Source: an uncultured bacterium
Lineage (GTDB): Bacteria; Bacillota; Clostridia; Oscillospirales; Ruminococcaceae
Reading direction: 5' to 3'
Assembly: GCA_905214345.1 (NCBI GenBank)
Contig: CAJMLV010000015.1
Location: forward strand, 1-64,000
DNA length: 64,000 nucleotides
Below, piece after piece: positions 15,817 through 24,942 of the stretch. Each line of letters begins with the position of its first letter. Positions within the stretch are counted from its first letter, which is position 1. Made by a program: the position numbers and the translations under genes. The notes beneath the pieces were generated by a model. That model made no database searches. It had not been told where the DNA came from and saw only the letters and a program-made list of their open reading frames with translations.

Positions 15817-16710
15817 CTATTTGTTGCACAGATGCAAGGGCTGGGGGTCCTGCCGGTACTCGGTGGGGGTACGGCCGGTGAGCGCCCGGAACCGCTGGGA
15901 AAAATACGAAGTGGAGGAATACCCCAGCATCCGGGTGACCTCGCCGGGGGTATAGCCCTGGGCCAGCAGTGACCCGGCCCGCTCGGCTTTCAGGCAGGAA
16001 TAATATCCCCGGGGGGACAGGCCCGTGCGGGCCCTGAACGCCTGCTGCAGTGCCACACGGCCGCAGCCCAGCACCTTGCAGATCTCTGCCAGGTCGGGCT
16101 CCTCCTCAATATGTTCGGAAAAGTAGAGCCGGGCAGCGTCCACGATGGCCCGCTGGTTCTGCTCCGCCACCGTGCGGGGGGCGGGTTTGCGGCCGCCCCG
16201 GCGCAGCCGCCGGGCGGTCAGCCAGAGGAACTGTTCCAGATACAGCTGGGTCAGCCGGGGCGCTCCGAAAGGCGGGTCCGGGCGCAGGGTAGGTTCCATC
16301 CCCGGCTGTTCGGGGCGCTGCCAGGTATCCCGCACCGCATCGGCCAGCAGGCGCAGCACGTTCTTTTCCGCCTGGTTGACCCGGATAAGCCGGTCCCGGA
16401 ACAGATCCATGGCGGTGCCGGATGCCCGGAAAGCCATGCGCAGCACTTCGGGAGGAACTTCCCCCGCTGCCCGCATGGACCAGGTCTCTTCCGGCTGATG
16501 GATCAGCACCCGGCCAGCCCGCACCAGGGTGGGGCGGCCGTCGGTGGTTTCCTCGATGACGCCGTCCATCACATACACCAGCATCCACGCTTCGCACAGG
16601 CTGGGGGGCAGTTTTTCGCCCACACGCCATTCGGCACAGGCTGCCGCCTGCACTTCCTGCAGCTGCAGGGCGGGATTTTCTTTTGCGGAGCCCGCGGCGG
16701 GCACACCCAT
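15817..16710 (-). CDS. AraC/XylS-family transcriptional regulator
   Basis: 297 residues. The N-terminal part (about 15-140) resembles a cupin-type sensor (LVYVMDGVIEETTDGRPTLVRAGRVLIHQP). The C-terminus holds two helix-turn-helix units: DLAEICKVLGCGRVALQQAFRARTG and GEVTRMLGYSSTSYFSQRFRALTGRTPTEYR, the latter a clear AraC signature. AAAGGAGG lies 7 nt upstream of the ATG. It is 17 bp after the metallopeptidase-like lipoprotein gene and is probably co-transcribed with it and clpE. The ligand and target are unknown. Confidence 0.9.
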   Translation of the reverse strand: MGVPAAGSAKENPALQLQEVQAAACAEWRVGEKLPPSLCEAWMLVYVMDGVIEETTDGRPTLVRAGRVLIHQPEETWSMRAAGEVPPEVLRMAFRASGTAMDLFRDRLIRVNQAEKNVLRLLADAVRDTWQRPEQPGMEPTLRPDPPFGAPRLTQLYLEQFLWLTARRLRRGGRKPAPRTVAEQNQRAIVDAARLYFSEHIEEEPDLAEICKVLGCGRVALQQAFRARTGLSPRGYYSCLKAERAGSLLAQGYTPGEVTRMLGYSSTSYFSQRFRALTGRTPTEYRQDPQPLHLCNK

Positions 16711-16727
16711 GGCGTTGCCTCCTTTTG

Positions 16728-17750
16728 TTATGCAGCCACCGCCCCGTCCTGCTCGTCAAAACGGTCGGTGGAGGTCCCTTCGTCCAGGCGGAAAGTCCCG
16801 GGCGGGTCCATGGTAACCAGAGGGAACCGTTCCATGCCCGGGAAAGAATCGCTCAGTCCCAGCCGGTAAGCCGTCAGGGGGCCGATGATCTTGTCGATTT
16901 CCCCGTAAGTCAGGGAGCCGTCCGGGGCATAGGTGTCCTGCATGATCTCGTCGGGCCAGTTTTCGGCCACATAGTCCACCAGTTCTTCGGTGACAAAGAG
17001 ATCATTGCTGCCGTTGTACAGGTCGGGCGCGCCGAAGAGATGCAGAATCTCGTGGGCATAGACCGCCGGACCGTCAAAGGTGCCCGGGTCAAAGAAAACA
17101 TTTTCCTTGTACAGGCAGCAGTATTCGTTGAAATAATAGCCGCCGTCCTCCAGGTAATGGACCATGGTGAAGGAACAGCCGGACACCGGCAGGAACACCA
17201 GAAATCCGATGTTGCTGGTGCCGTAGGCTTCGGCCAGTTCCCGGGTGCGCAGCGAACCGCACACCGCGTCCATATCCTCGTAGAAGGCCTGCCCTTCGTC
17301 GGAATCCTCGCCCCCCACAAAACCGGGGTCGTAGGAGACCACGGTCATCAGGTCCTCGCCGTAATAGAGGGTGGGCGCGGCGTTGTATTCCGCCGCCTGC
17401 CCCCCGATCCAGTCCACCGCCACCGCCAGGTTTTCCTGGGTGCGGTCGATCTCCTCCTGGGTCCAGCCCGGTCCGCCGGGCTGTTCCAGATAGACGCAAT
17501 AGAGCACGCAGGGCCAGGCCAGCAGGCCGGCGCTGCCGTACTTTTGCTGGGCAGGGGTCAGTCCGTCGGTCCAGGGCGCCTGGGATTCGGCGGGCTGTTC
17601 TTCCTCGCTCTGAGGCGGCTGGGGGGAAAGGTCGGGCACCTGTTCCTGGCGGCTGCCGGGGCCCTGGGCATAGGAAATATTGCCCCGTGTACAGCCGGCC
17701 AGCAGCAGAGCTGCCAGGGCCAGCGCCGGGACCCGCAGGTATCCTTTCAT
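16728..17750 (-). CDS. Putative zinc metallopeptidase lipoprotein (HExxHxxGxxD)
   Basis: 340 residues. The N-terminus MKGYLRVPALALAALLLAGC is a lipoprotein signal with lipobox LAGC, so it should be anchored outside the membrane, followed by a Pro/Glu/Gln-rich spacer to about residue 60. The body contains HEILHLFGAPDLYNG at about 224-234, a HExxHxxGxxD motif like the zinc site of metzincins that use Asp as third ligand (snapalysin type). The rest shows no family I recognise. AGGAGA precedes the ATG. It is 25 bp after clpE and 17 bp before an AraC regulator. Protease activity is inferred from this motif alone. Confidence 0.8.
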   Translation of the reverse strand: MKGYLRVPALALAALLLAGCTRGNISYAQGPGSRQEQVPDLSPQPPQSEEEQPAESQAPWTDGLTPAQQKYGSAGLLAWPCVLYCVYLEQPGGPGWTQEEIDRTQENLAVAVDWIGGQAAEYNAAPTLYYGEDLMTVVSYDPGFVGGEDSDEGQAFYEDMDAVCGSLRTRELAEAYGTSNIGFLVFLPVSGCSFTMVHYLEDGGYYFNEYCCLYKENVFFDPGTFDGPAVYAHEILHLFGAPDLYNGSNDLFVTEELVDYVAENWPDEIMQDTYAPDGSLTYGEIDKIIGPLTAYRLGLSDSFPGMERFPLVTMDPPGTFRLDEGTSTDRFDEQDGAVAA

Positions 17751-17775
17751 CCGGTGTTTCTCCTCAACAGGGTGG

Positions 17776-20067
17776 TCAGGACGGCAGTTTCAGGCGCGGG
17801 GCGCCGTCTTCGCCTGCTTCCAGGGTAACGGTGGCATTGCCTTCCAAGCGACCGTCGATCAGGGCCTCGGCCACAGGGTCTTCCAGGGTCTTGCGGATGG
17901 TTCGGCGCAGTTCCCGGGCACCGAACCGGGTGGAGGTGGCCTTGACGATGGCGGTGAGCGCCTCGGGGCTGTACTCCAGGGTCAGGCCGCGGGCGGACAG
18001 ACCGGGGCGGTATTCCTCCAGCATGAGGGCGGCGATCTTTTCCAGGTCAGCCTGCTCCAGCGGGCGGAAGGTAATGACCTCGTCCACACGGCCCAGGAAC
18101 TCGGGGCGCAGGAACTCCTGCAGGGCCTTCATGCTCTTGTCCCGGGTAGCCTGTTCCGCGGTACGGTTGAAGCCGGTGGCCGAGGTACGGTCGGTGGAAC
18201 CGGCGTTGGAAGTCATGCAGATGACGGTGTTGGAGAAATCCACCACACGGCCCTGGGCGTCATTGATCTTGCCTTCGTCCAGGATCTGCAACAGAATGTT
18301 CATCACATCGGGGTGGGCCTTCTCGATCTCGTCAAAAAGCACCACGCTGTAAGGGCGGCGGCGCACCTTTTCGGTGAGCTGACCGGCCTCGTCGTAGCCC
18401 ACATAGCCCGGAGGCGAACCGATGAGGCGGGACACGGCGTGCTTTTCCATATACTCGCTCATGTCGATGGAGATCAGGGGGTCCACCGTATCGAACAGCT
18501 GGTTGGCCAGCTGCTTGACCAGTTCGGTCTTGCCCACACCGGTGGGGCCCACAAAGATGAAGCTGGCGGGGCGGTGACGGCCGGACAGGTCCGCCCGGGC
18601 GCGCTTGACCGCCTGGGCCACGCTGTGCACGGCCTCGTCCTGGCCGATGATGCGGGCTTTTAGGGCATCTTCCAGCCCCTGCAGACGGCCGTATTCGCTT
18701 TCCTTGATCTTCACCGCCGGGATACCGGTCCACAGCTCCACCACACGGGCCACGTCGTCCAGGGTCACCTGGATGTCCGCCACCTGCAGTTCCAGGGCGG
18801 GCAGGCGTTCCCGCTGGCGGGCCAGTTCGGTCTTGGTCTTGGCCAGCTCCTCATAGTCGATGGCGGTGTCGGCGCTGTCGCTGTCGGGGTTTTCCAGGTC
18901 GTGTTCCTTCTCCTCCAGGTCGGCAATGCTGCGCTGGAGGGTGAACAGCTCGGTGATTTCGGGATGGCGCAGGTTGCAGCAGGCACAGGCTTCATCCAGC
19001 AGGTCGATGGCCTTGTCCGGCAGATACCGGTCGGTGATGTACCGCTCGGACAGCTGCACCACGCTGGTAACGATGGCGTCCGACACACGAACACAGTGGT
19101 GCTTTTCGTAGTAGCCGCGCACGCCCCGGATGACCTCGATGGCATCGTTGATGGAGGGTTCCTCCACCTTCACAGGCTGGAAGCGGCGTTCCAGGGCGGA
19201 ATCCTTCTCGATATACTTGCGGTATTCGGTGAAGGTAGTGGCGCCGATGACCTGCACCTGTCCGCGGGACAGGGCAGGTTTCATGATGTTGGCGGCGTTC
19301 ATGGCACCGTCGGAGTCACCGGCGCCCACGATATTGTGGATCTCGTCGATGAACAGGATGACGTTGCCGGCGGCCTTGATCTCGCTGAGCAGGCCCTTGA
19401 CGCGCTGTTCAAACTGGCCCCGGAACTGGGTCCCGGCCACCAGGGCGGTCAGGTCCAGCAGATAGATCTCCTTGTCCTGCAGACGGGCGGGCACCTTGCC
19501 TTCGGCAATGCGCTGGGCCAGGCCTTCCGCGATAGCGGTCTTGCCCACACCGGCTTCACCGATGAGACAGGGGTTATTTTTCTGGCGGCGGCAGAGGATC
19601 TGCAGCGCGCGGTAGATTTCCCGGTCACGGCCGATGATGCGGTCGGTGCGGCCTTCCCGGGCTTTCTTGGTCAGGTTTTCGCAGTAGGTATCCAGATACT
19701 TGCGGCGGGGCGGCTTTTCCTTCTTGCCGTTCTTCTTGTTGCTCTGGCCTTCCTTGTTTTCGGCAGGCGCGCCGAAACCGAAGGGGAACGCCGGGCTGCC
19801 CCCGGGCACGAATTCTTCGTCCTCCCCTTCCTCGGTGGGGACCATGGCACCGGCCTGACCGGCCTCCTCCAGGAAGCTGGCCATCCGTTCCTCCATGCTT
19901 TCCAGATCCTGATCGGACATGCCGAAGCGTTCCATCAGATCATCCACCGGTTTGATGTGCATGGCCTTGGCACAGGTCAGGCAGTAGCCTTCCTGAATGG
20001 GTTTGCCGTCCTCCACGCGCTGTATAAATACCACTGCGGTACGTTTTTTGCAGCGGGCACACAACAT
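17776..20067 (-). CDS. clpE: ATP-dependent Clp protease ATPase, ClpE-type
   Basis: 763 residues, a Hsp100 AAA+ unfoldase. It begins MLCARCKKRTAVVF with C3xxC6 and C29xxC32, the N-terminal zinc finger typical of ClpE, and has no ClpN double repeat as found in ClpA/ClpC. AAA-1 has CLIGEAGVGKTAIAE (about 168) and VILFIDEIHNI; AAA-2 has FIFVGPTGVGKTELVK (about 505) and SVVLFDEIEKAHPDV. A coiled middle region lies at about 370-440. It would feed damaged proteins to ClpP under stress. A LGF/IGF-like ClpP-docking loop was not confirmed. It has its own promoter, and the two following genes (lipoprotein, AraC) may be in its transcript. Confidence 0.9.
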   Translation of the reverse strand: MLCARCKKRTAVVFIQRVEDGKPIQEGYCLTCAKAMHIKPVDDLMERFGMSDQDLESMEERMASFLEEAGQAGAMVPTEEGEDEEFVPGGSPAFPFGFGAPAENKEGQSNKKNGKKEKPPRRKYLDTYCENLTKKAREGRTDRIIGRDREIYRALQILCRRQKNNPCLIGEAGVGKTAIAEGLAQRIAEGKVPARLQDKEIYLLDLTALVAGTQFRGQFEQRVKGLLSEIKAAGNVILFIDEIHNIVGAGDSDGAMNAANIMKPALSRGQVQVIGATTFTEYRKYIEKDSALERRFQPVKVEEPSINDAIEVIRGVRGYYEKHHCVRVSDAIVTSVVQLSERYITDRYLPDKAIDLLDEACACCNLRHPEITELFTLQRSIADLEEKEHDLENPDSDSADTAIDYEELAKTKTELARQRERLPALELQVADIQVTLDDVARVVELWTGIPAVKIKESEYGRLQGLEDALKARIIGQDEAVHSVAQAVKRARADLSGRHRPASFIFVGPTGVGKTELVKQLANQLFDTVDPLISIDMSEYMEKHAVSRLIGSPPGYVGYDEAGQLTEKVRRRPYSVVLFDEIEKAHPDVMNILLQILDEGKINDAQGRVVDFSNTVICMTSNAGSTDRTSATGFNRTAEQATRDKSMKALQEFLRPEFLGRVDEVITFRPLEQADLEKIAALMLEEYRPGLSARGLTLEYSPEALTAIVKATSTRFGARELRRTIRKTLEDPVAEALIDGRLEGNATVTLEAGEDGAPRLKLPS

Positions 20068-20122
20068 ATACTCTCACCTCTCTCTGGCGGCCGTATCGGT
20101 CTGACCGGCCGCTATAAGAATC

Positions 20123-20151
20123 ATTATCCCCCCGCGCGGCCCCTTTTGCAA
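20123..20151 (-). promoter_or_regulatory. Likely SigmaA promoter of clpE
   Basis: Minus strand TTGCAA (20146-20151), 17-nt G-rich spacer, GATAAT (20123-20128); leader about 50 nt. No CtsR heptad repeat or CIRCE element was seen near it. Confidence 0.6.
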
Positions 20152-20213
20152 GGCCGCGAGCGGAATGTTCAGATATTGTTCATAGCGTCCACATGGTTTA
20201 TTCACGGCCGGGC

Positions 20214-20888
20214 TCAGTAATACACCGTGAAGGGATTCAGCCCGGAAAGCAGGCTGTAAATAAAGCTCTGGCCCAGCACCGAGCTGCGCAGGATCTCCAC
20301 CTGACCGTTGGTCAGCATGCCCAGCAGCCACAGTCCCAGGGAGAGCAGCCAGCAGTTCAGCGCGCCGTACACCACGCCCAGGGCCAGGCCCAGCACACGG
20401 TTCAGGCTGCCCACCAGCGGGATGGAATTGCAGCCCCGCAGCGCCCAGGCCAGGGCACGGAACAGCCACCGCACCACCAGGCAGACCACCAGGAACAGAA
20501 TCACCTGGATCAGGGGCAGAACGATGGGTTCCAGCACCTCGATCACATGGGGGGTGGCTTCGCCGGTGATCTCGGTCATGGTGTTGACCAGGGTATCCCG
20601 GATGGATTCGGGCAAAAAGGTCAGTGCCTGTACTGCCGCCGCGACATCGCCGCCGCTTTCGGCCAGAGCGGCCGAGACCTTTTCCGCAATGATGGCGCCC
20701 ACATAGTCGTTGTAGATGACGGGACCGGCGGTGCGGGAAACGAACACCGCACCGAAAATGCCTGCCACGCCGCCGATGAGCAGCATCAGCGAGGAGACAA
20801 AGCCCCGGCGCCACCCGGAGGAGGCGGCCAGCATCAGCACCACGATAAACAGAATGTCGTACAATAAGCCAGTGATAGAATAGTTCAT
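20214..20888 (-). CDS. CvpA-family membrane protein
   Basis: 224 residues with four main hydrophobic helices: about 10-30, 35-55, 125-150 and 165-190. YDILFIVVLMLAASSGWRRGFVSSL with its GWRRGF turn is the CvpA signature (colicin V production family, a membrane protein of unclear biochemical role in cell envelope homeostasis). AGAGGAAAAAC precedes the ATG. It is the last gene of the minus-strand series, 37 bp after the DUF5711-like gene. Confidence 0.85.
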   Translation of the reverse strand: MNYSITGLLYDILFIVVLMLAASSGWRRGFVSSLMLLIGGVAGIFGAVFVSRTAGPVIYNDYVGAIIAEKVSAALAESGGDVAAAVQALTFLPESIRDTLVNTMTEITGEATPHVIEVLEPIVLPLIQVILFLVVCLVVRWLFRALAWALRGCNSIPLVGSLNRVLGLALGVVYGALNCWLLSLGLWLLGMLTNGQVEILRSSVLGQSFIYSLLSGLNPFTVYY

Positions 20889-20925
20889 TTTGTTTTTCCT
20901 CTAGAGATTATAACGCTTTGTATAT

Positions 20926-22326
20926 TCAAGCGGAAGCGCTGAGCACTTCCACACGGCCGGCAGTAAAAAGCAGGGGCTGGTTGGCGATGAGGATGGCCTG
21001 GGGGCGGGTATCCAGTTCCCGGGTCCAGCGCTGGGCACCGCTCAGCTCATGGCAGGAAACACTGTCCACGCTCCACAGGTAGACGGCGGTATCGGCACAG
21101 GCAACGCCTTCGGCCTGGCCCGCATCTCCCTGGCCCACCACCTGCAGGTCGCCGTTGAGCACCAGCAGTTCGTTGCCGCTGTGGGTGGACAGCAGCAGCG
21201 CGGTAGTACGCCGGTTCACCGACGCCCCCTGCAGGCTGGCGCCGCCGAAGTCGTAGCGGGCCAGTTCCGTCCCGTCGGAGGAGGAAAGCACGGCAGCATA
21301 GGTATCAAAAACGGCCAGCACACGGTCAATGGAAAGCCAGTGCAGCTGCAGCAGCAGACTGCCTTCATCGGCGGTGTAGGCAGGGCCGGTCTCGCTTTTG
21401 GCAGTGTCCATCATATAGATGGTACAGGCCATGCGGCCGTTGCGGGCAGCCACCGTGCCTATGGCAAAACGGTGGTTGTCCGACGCGAAGCTCATAGCCA
21501 GGGGGGTGCCCTGGTCCTGTGTCATCTTCCAGCTGTAGGTGCTGCGCATGGTGGGGCTGAACACCTGCAGTTCGGCGGCATAGCGTTCGGATTCGGTCAC
21601 CACGCCCAGCGACCCGTTCTGGGACATGGCGCAGAGCATGATGGCATTGGTAAAGGTCTTGGTGTGCAGGGTGCGGGTACGGCTTTCCACCTGCAGGCTG
21701 GTGCCGGACCGGTCATACAAGACGAACCGGGTGTTGCCCACCGCCAGAGCAGGGCGGGTATAGCCGGGCTGCAGGGTGCGTACCTGTGTGCCGTAAGCGG
21801 AATAGATGGCCACATCCTCACCGTCCAGCTCCACAAAGCCCCCGGCCAGTTCCTCGATGCGGGTTGGTTCTTCGATGCCGGTTTCGGCAGGCCAGCCGCC
21901 GCCCCGCTGGAAATACAGGGCGATGGAATCCAGCGTATCCCCCAAAGAGGAGATTGAGGCCCCCAGCACCCCGGTGACCGAGGCCGCCGCCAGCAGAAGG
22001 CCCAGCAGCAGCACCACCAGGAACATACGGCGGCGACGGGCCCTGCGGCGCAGAATGGGGCTGAAAGGCCGGGTGTTGCCCGGCCGGGGGGCGCGGACCC
22101 CCTCCGCCTGCGAGGTGAAGGAGATGGTCTTGGTTTCTTCGGTCTTTTCCGCAGCACTTTCGTCCGGCTTGCGGATGGTCTTGGTGGTCTGGGCCGCCGT
22201 TTTGCCTTTGCGCTCCGCCTTTTTCGGCTCGGTGCGTTCCGGTTCGGGTTCGGGCAGGGATTCGCCGCGCTCCCGTGCCAGCATACGCTGGCGCCGGGCA
22301 AGACGTTCCTTATCCTCGGCTCTCAT
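20926..22326 (-). CDS. DUF5711-like membrane-anchored beta-propeller protein
   Basis: 466 residues. The first 95 are a charged, Lys/Glu/Pro-rich cytoplasmic tail ending in RRRARRRR; one TM helix follows (RMFLVVLLLGLLLAAASVTGVLG, about 98-122); the rest is outside. The outer part has repeated beta-type strands (GEDVAIYSAYGTQVRTLQPGY, NTRFVLYDRSGTSLQV, SASDGTELARYDFGGASLQ style) that look like WD40/PQQ-like propeller blades, matching the DUF5711 group of Clostridia. Function unknown. Located between truA and cvpA in one series. Confidence 0.75.
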   Translation of the reverse strand: MRAEDKERLARRQRMLARERGESLPEPEPERTEPKKAERKGKTAAQTTKTIRKPDESAAEKTEETKTISFTSQAEGVRAPRPGNTRPFSPILRRRARRRRMFLVVLLLGLLLAAASVTGVLGASISSLGDTLDSIALYFQRGGGWPAETGIEEPTRIEELAGGFVELDGEDVAIYSAYGTQVRTLQPGYTRPALAVGNTRFVLYDRSGTSLQVESRTRTLHTKTFTNAIMLCAMSQNGSLGVVTESERYAAELQVFSPTMRSTYSWKMTQDQGTPLAMSFASDNHRFAIGTVAARNGRMACTIYMMDTAKSETGPAYTADEGSLLLQLHWLSIDRVLAVFDTYAAVLSSSDGTELARYDFGGASLQGASVNRRTTALLLSTHSGNELLVLNGDLQVVGQGDAGQAEGVACADTAVYLWSVDSVSCHELSGAQRWTRELDTRPQAILIANQPLLFTAGRVEVLSASA

Positions 22327-22365
22327 CGGCGTTTCCCCTTTCGCAAAATTTCATAAAAAGTTTGT

Positions 22366-23133
22366 TCAATCGTCGGTTTCCGGCACAAGACCGGGATACT
22401 GCACATCCGCCAGGCACAGGCCGTTGGCGGGCAGGGTGGGACCGGCACGGCGGCGGTCCCGGCTTTGCAGGATGGCGGGCACTTGTGCCGGGTCCAGTTT
22501 GCCCAGGCCCGCCTGCAGGATGGTCCCCGCCAGGATGCGCACCATATTGTAGAGGTATCCGTCGGCGGTGACGGTGATGGTGAACACTTCCCCGTCCCGG
22601 GTCACATTACACCGGGTGATGGTGCGCACCGTGTCCCCGTGGGCAGCCACCGAGGAACCGGAGGCGCACAAAGCCAGGAAATCGTGGGTGCCCACAAACC
22701 CGGCTGCTGCCCGCCGCATGGCCTGTTCATCCAGGGGTTTTGGCACCCGGTGGGTGAATTCGGCGTCGAAGGGGTCATCCACCGCCCCGTTGCGGATGCG
22801 GTAACAGTAGGTTTTGGCGTGGGCGGCGTACCGGGCGTGGAAATCCTCCGGCACCTGCTGGGCCTGCATCACCCGCACATCGGTGGGCAGGTGGGCGTTG
22901 AGGGCCAGAGGCAGGCGGCGCAGCGGCACGGTCCCATCATAACGGAAACTGAGCGCGAAACGGCGCGCATGAACGCCTGCGTCGGTGCGGGAACACCCCT
23001 TTACATCGGGGCGGGACCCCAGCACCGCCTCCATGGCGTTCTGCAATACCTCGCAGACGGTCAGAGCGTTGGGCTGTACCTGAAACCCGGCGTACCGGGT
23101 GCCCTTGTAAGCCAGCCACAAAAGTACGGTCAT
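22366..23133 (-). CDS. truA: tRNA pseudouridine synthase A
   Basis: 255 residues from ATG 23131-23133; the product then starts MTVLLWLAYKGTRYAGFQVQPN, as in other TruA proteins. GCSRTDAGVHARR contains the catalytic Asp, and GYLYNMVRILAGTIL is the C-terminal signature. It converts U38-U40 of the tRNA anticodon arm to pseudouridine. It is 11 bp after ecfT; the ecfA1-ecfA2-ecfT-truA order is common in Firmicutes. Confidence 0.95.
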   Translation of the reverse strand: MTVLLWLAYKGTRYAGFQVQPNALTVCEVLQNAMEAVLGSRPDVKGCSRTDAGVHARRFALSFRYDGTVPLRRLPLALNAHLPTDVRVMQAQQVPEDFHARYAAHAKTYCYRIRNGAVDDPFDAEFTHRVPKPLDEQAMRRAAAGFVGTHDFLALCASGSSVAAHGDTVRTITRCNVTRDGEVFTITVTADGYLYNMVRILAGTILQAGLGKLDPAQVPAILQSRDRRRAGPTLPANGLCLADVQYPGLVPETDD

Positions 23134-23144
23134 GGGCGGTATCC

Positions 23145-23951
23145 TCAGAACAGCAGGGTGGTGGACAGGATGATGCCCAGCAGCACCGTCAGGGCCAGAG
23201 CGCACTGCACGTCCAGCTTGCCGAAGTGCAGCACCTTCAGCCGGGTGCGGCCCTCGCCCCCGTGGTAACAGCGACATTCCATGGCCATGGCCAGTTCGTC
23301 GGCACGGCGGAAAGCGCTGATGAACAGCGGGATCAGAATGGGGATCAGCGCCCGGATACGCTCGGAGAATTTGCCGTTGTCCAGCTTGGCGCCGCGGGCT
23401 TTCTGGGCGTTCATGATCTTCTCGGTCTCCTCAATGAGGGTGGGGATGAACCGCAGGGCGATGGTCATCATCATGGCCAGTTCATGCACCGGGAAGTGCA
23501 GCTTCTGCAAAGGCCGCAGCAGGGATTCGATGGCGTCGGTGAGGACGATGGGGCTGGTGGTGTAGGTCAGCAGGCTGGTGCCCGCAATGAGGGCCACCAC
23601 GCGCACCGCCATGAGCACGGCGTAGGACACGCCCTCCTCATAGATGGAGAAGATCCACAGCCGCACCAGGGGCTCCCCTTCCCCGGTGATGAAAAACAGG
23701 TTGAGCACCGCCGTAAAGATGATGATGGGCACGATGGGTTTCAGGCTTTTCAGAATCAGGCGGTAAGGAATCTGAGCCACGGTATACAGCAGGGCCAGCA
23801 GCGCCAGGGACAAGGCAATGCCCAGGGGGTTGGAGGCCACGAAAAGCACAATGATATAAGCGATGGTGCCCACCAGTTTCAGGCGGGGATCGCAGCGGTG
23901 CAGCACCGAATTTCCGGGGAAGTGCTGCCCGATGGTGATGTCACGAAGCAT
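23145..23951 (-). CDS. ecfT: ECF transporter transmembrane subunit EcfT
   Basis: 268 residues from ATG 23949-23951 (AGGAGGGG upstream), overlapping ecfA2 by 11 bp. Five or so TM helices. Two coupling motifs follow the family pattern: AQKARGAKLDNG (Ala-Arg-Gly) and AMAMECRCYHGGEG, which contact the grooves of the two ATPases. EcfT forms the shared energising module that docks with many vitamin-binding S-components, which are encoded elsewhere. Confidence 0.95.
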   Translation of the reverse strand: MLRDITIGQHFPGNSVLHRCDPRLKLVGTIAYIIVLFVASNPLGIALSLALLALLYTVAQIPYRLILKSLKPIVPIIIFTAVLNLFFITGEGEPLVRLWIFSIYEEGVSYAVLMAVRVVALIAGTSLLTYTTSPIVLTDAIESLLRPLQKLHFPVHELAMMMTIALRFIPTLIEETEKIMNAQKARGAKLDNGKFSERIRALIPILIPLFISAFRRADELAMAMECRCYHGGEGRTRLKVLHFGKLDVQCALALTVLLGIILSTTLLF

Positions 23952-24855
23952 GGTCTTCCCCTCCTTTTTCTTCCGGCAGCGGCAGCGGTTTTTCCGGGTG
24001 GCGGGCGTTGTAGGCCTTGAGCACCGTCTTGACCGCATAGGGCATGGTGTAGACGTCGGTCTTGATGTCCAGGCCCATCTCCTTCAGGCGCAGGAAAATC
24101 TGGGTGACCTGAGGCACCGAAAGCCCCAGTTCCAGCAGTTCCGGCGCCCGGGCGAAGATCTTTTCCACCGTGTCGTACATGGCTACCCCCGCCCGGTGCA
24201 TGACCAGCACCTTGTCGGCGTATTTGGCGATGTCCTCCATGGAATGGCTGACCAGCACCACGGTGACGCCGGTCTTTTTGTGGTAGGCCTTGATCTGGGC
24301 CAGGATGGTGTCCCGGCCTTCGGGGTCCAGACCGGCGGCGGGCTCGTCCAGCACCAGGATGCGGGGTTCCATGGCCATGACGCCCGCAATGGCCACCCGG
24401 CGTTTCTGGCCGCCGGACAGTTCAAAGGGGCTGCGCTGAAGCAGTTCCTCACTCAGGCCGGTGAATTCGGCAGCTTCCTTGACACGGCGCTGGACTTCCT
24501 CCTCGCTCAGGCCCATATTGCGGGGGCCGTAGGCGATGTCCTTGGCGCAGGTCTCCTCAAACAGCTGGTATTCGGGGTACTGGAAAACCAGGCCCACCAG
24601 GAACCGGAAGCTCCGCAGGTCCTCCCCTTCTGCCCACATATCCCGGCCGTCCACATAGATCTTGCCGGAGGTGGGGCGGTTCAGGCCGTTGAAATGGCTG
24701 ATGAGGGTGGATTTGCCGCTGCCGGTGGAACCGATGATGCCCACGAAGTCCCCTTCCTCAATGGAAAAGCTGACATCGTTGAGGGCCGCGGTCTCGTCCG
24801 GCAGGCCGGCGTTGTACACATAGCGCAGATGTTCGCAGCGAATGATCTCTGACAC
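23941..24855 (-). CDS. ecfA2: ECF transporter ATPase EcfA2
   Basis: 304 residues. Walker A GSTGSGKS at 42-49, signature LSGGQ at 146-150, Walker B RILVLDEPAAGLD after it, His switch in LVSHSMEDIAKYADK. The start is GTG (24853-24855) with GGAAGGAAGGG upstream. Together with EcfA1 it powers vitamin uptake in the ECF complex. The C-terminal helical extension after about 220 is typical of the A2 type. Confidence 0.94.
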   Translation of the reverse strand: MSEIIRCEHLRYVYNAGLPDETAALNDVSFSIEEGDFVGIIGSTGSGKSTLISHFNGLNRPTSGKIYVDGRDMWAEGEDLRSFRFLVGLVFQYPEYQLFEETCAKDIAYGPRNMGLSEEEVQRRVKEAAEFTGLSEELLQRSPFELSGGQKRRVAIAGVMAMEPRILVLDEPAAGLDPEGRDTILAQIKAYHKKTGVTVVLVSHSMEDIAKYADKVLVMHRAGVAMYDTVEKIFARAPELLELGLSVPQVTQIFLRLKEMGLDIKTDVYTMPYAVKTVLKAYNARHPEKPLPLPEEKGGEDHAS

Positions 24856-24942
24856 GTTCGTTTCCCTTCCTTCCGCATGCCGCCCGGCCTTTGCCGGTGA
24901 AGCTGCGGTCTTGTAAGATTGAGCGGCGCAAAAGGCCGCGTT

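Noticed and set aside
20139..20160. GC-rich inverted repeat before clpE read as terminator of the cvpA series
   Set aside because: No U-tract, and it overlaps the -35 region and spacer of the clpE promoter; more likely chance in GC-rich DNA or part of the promoter.
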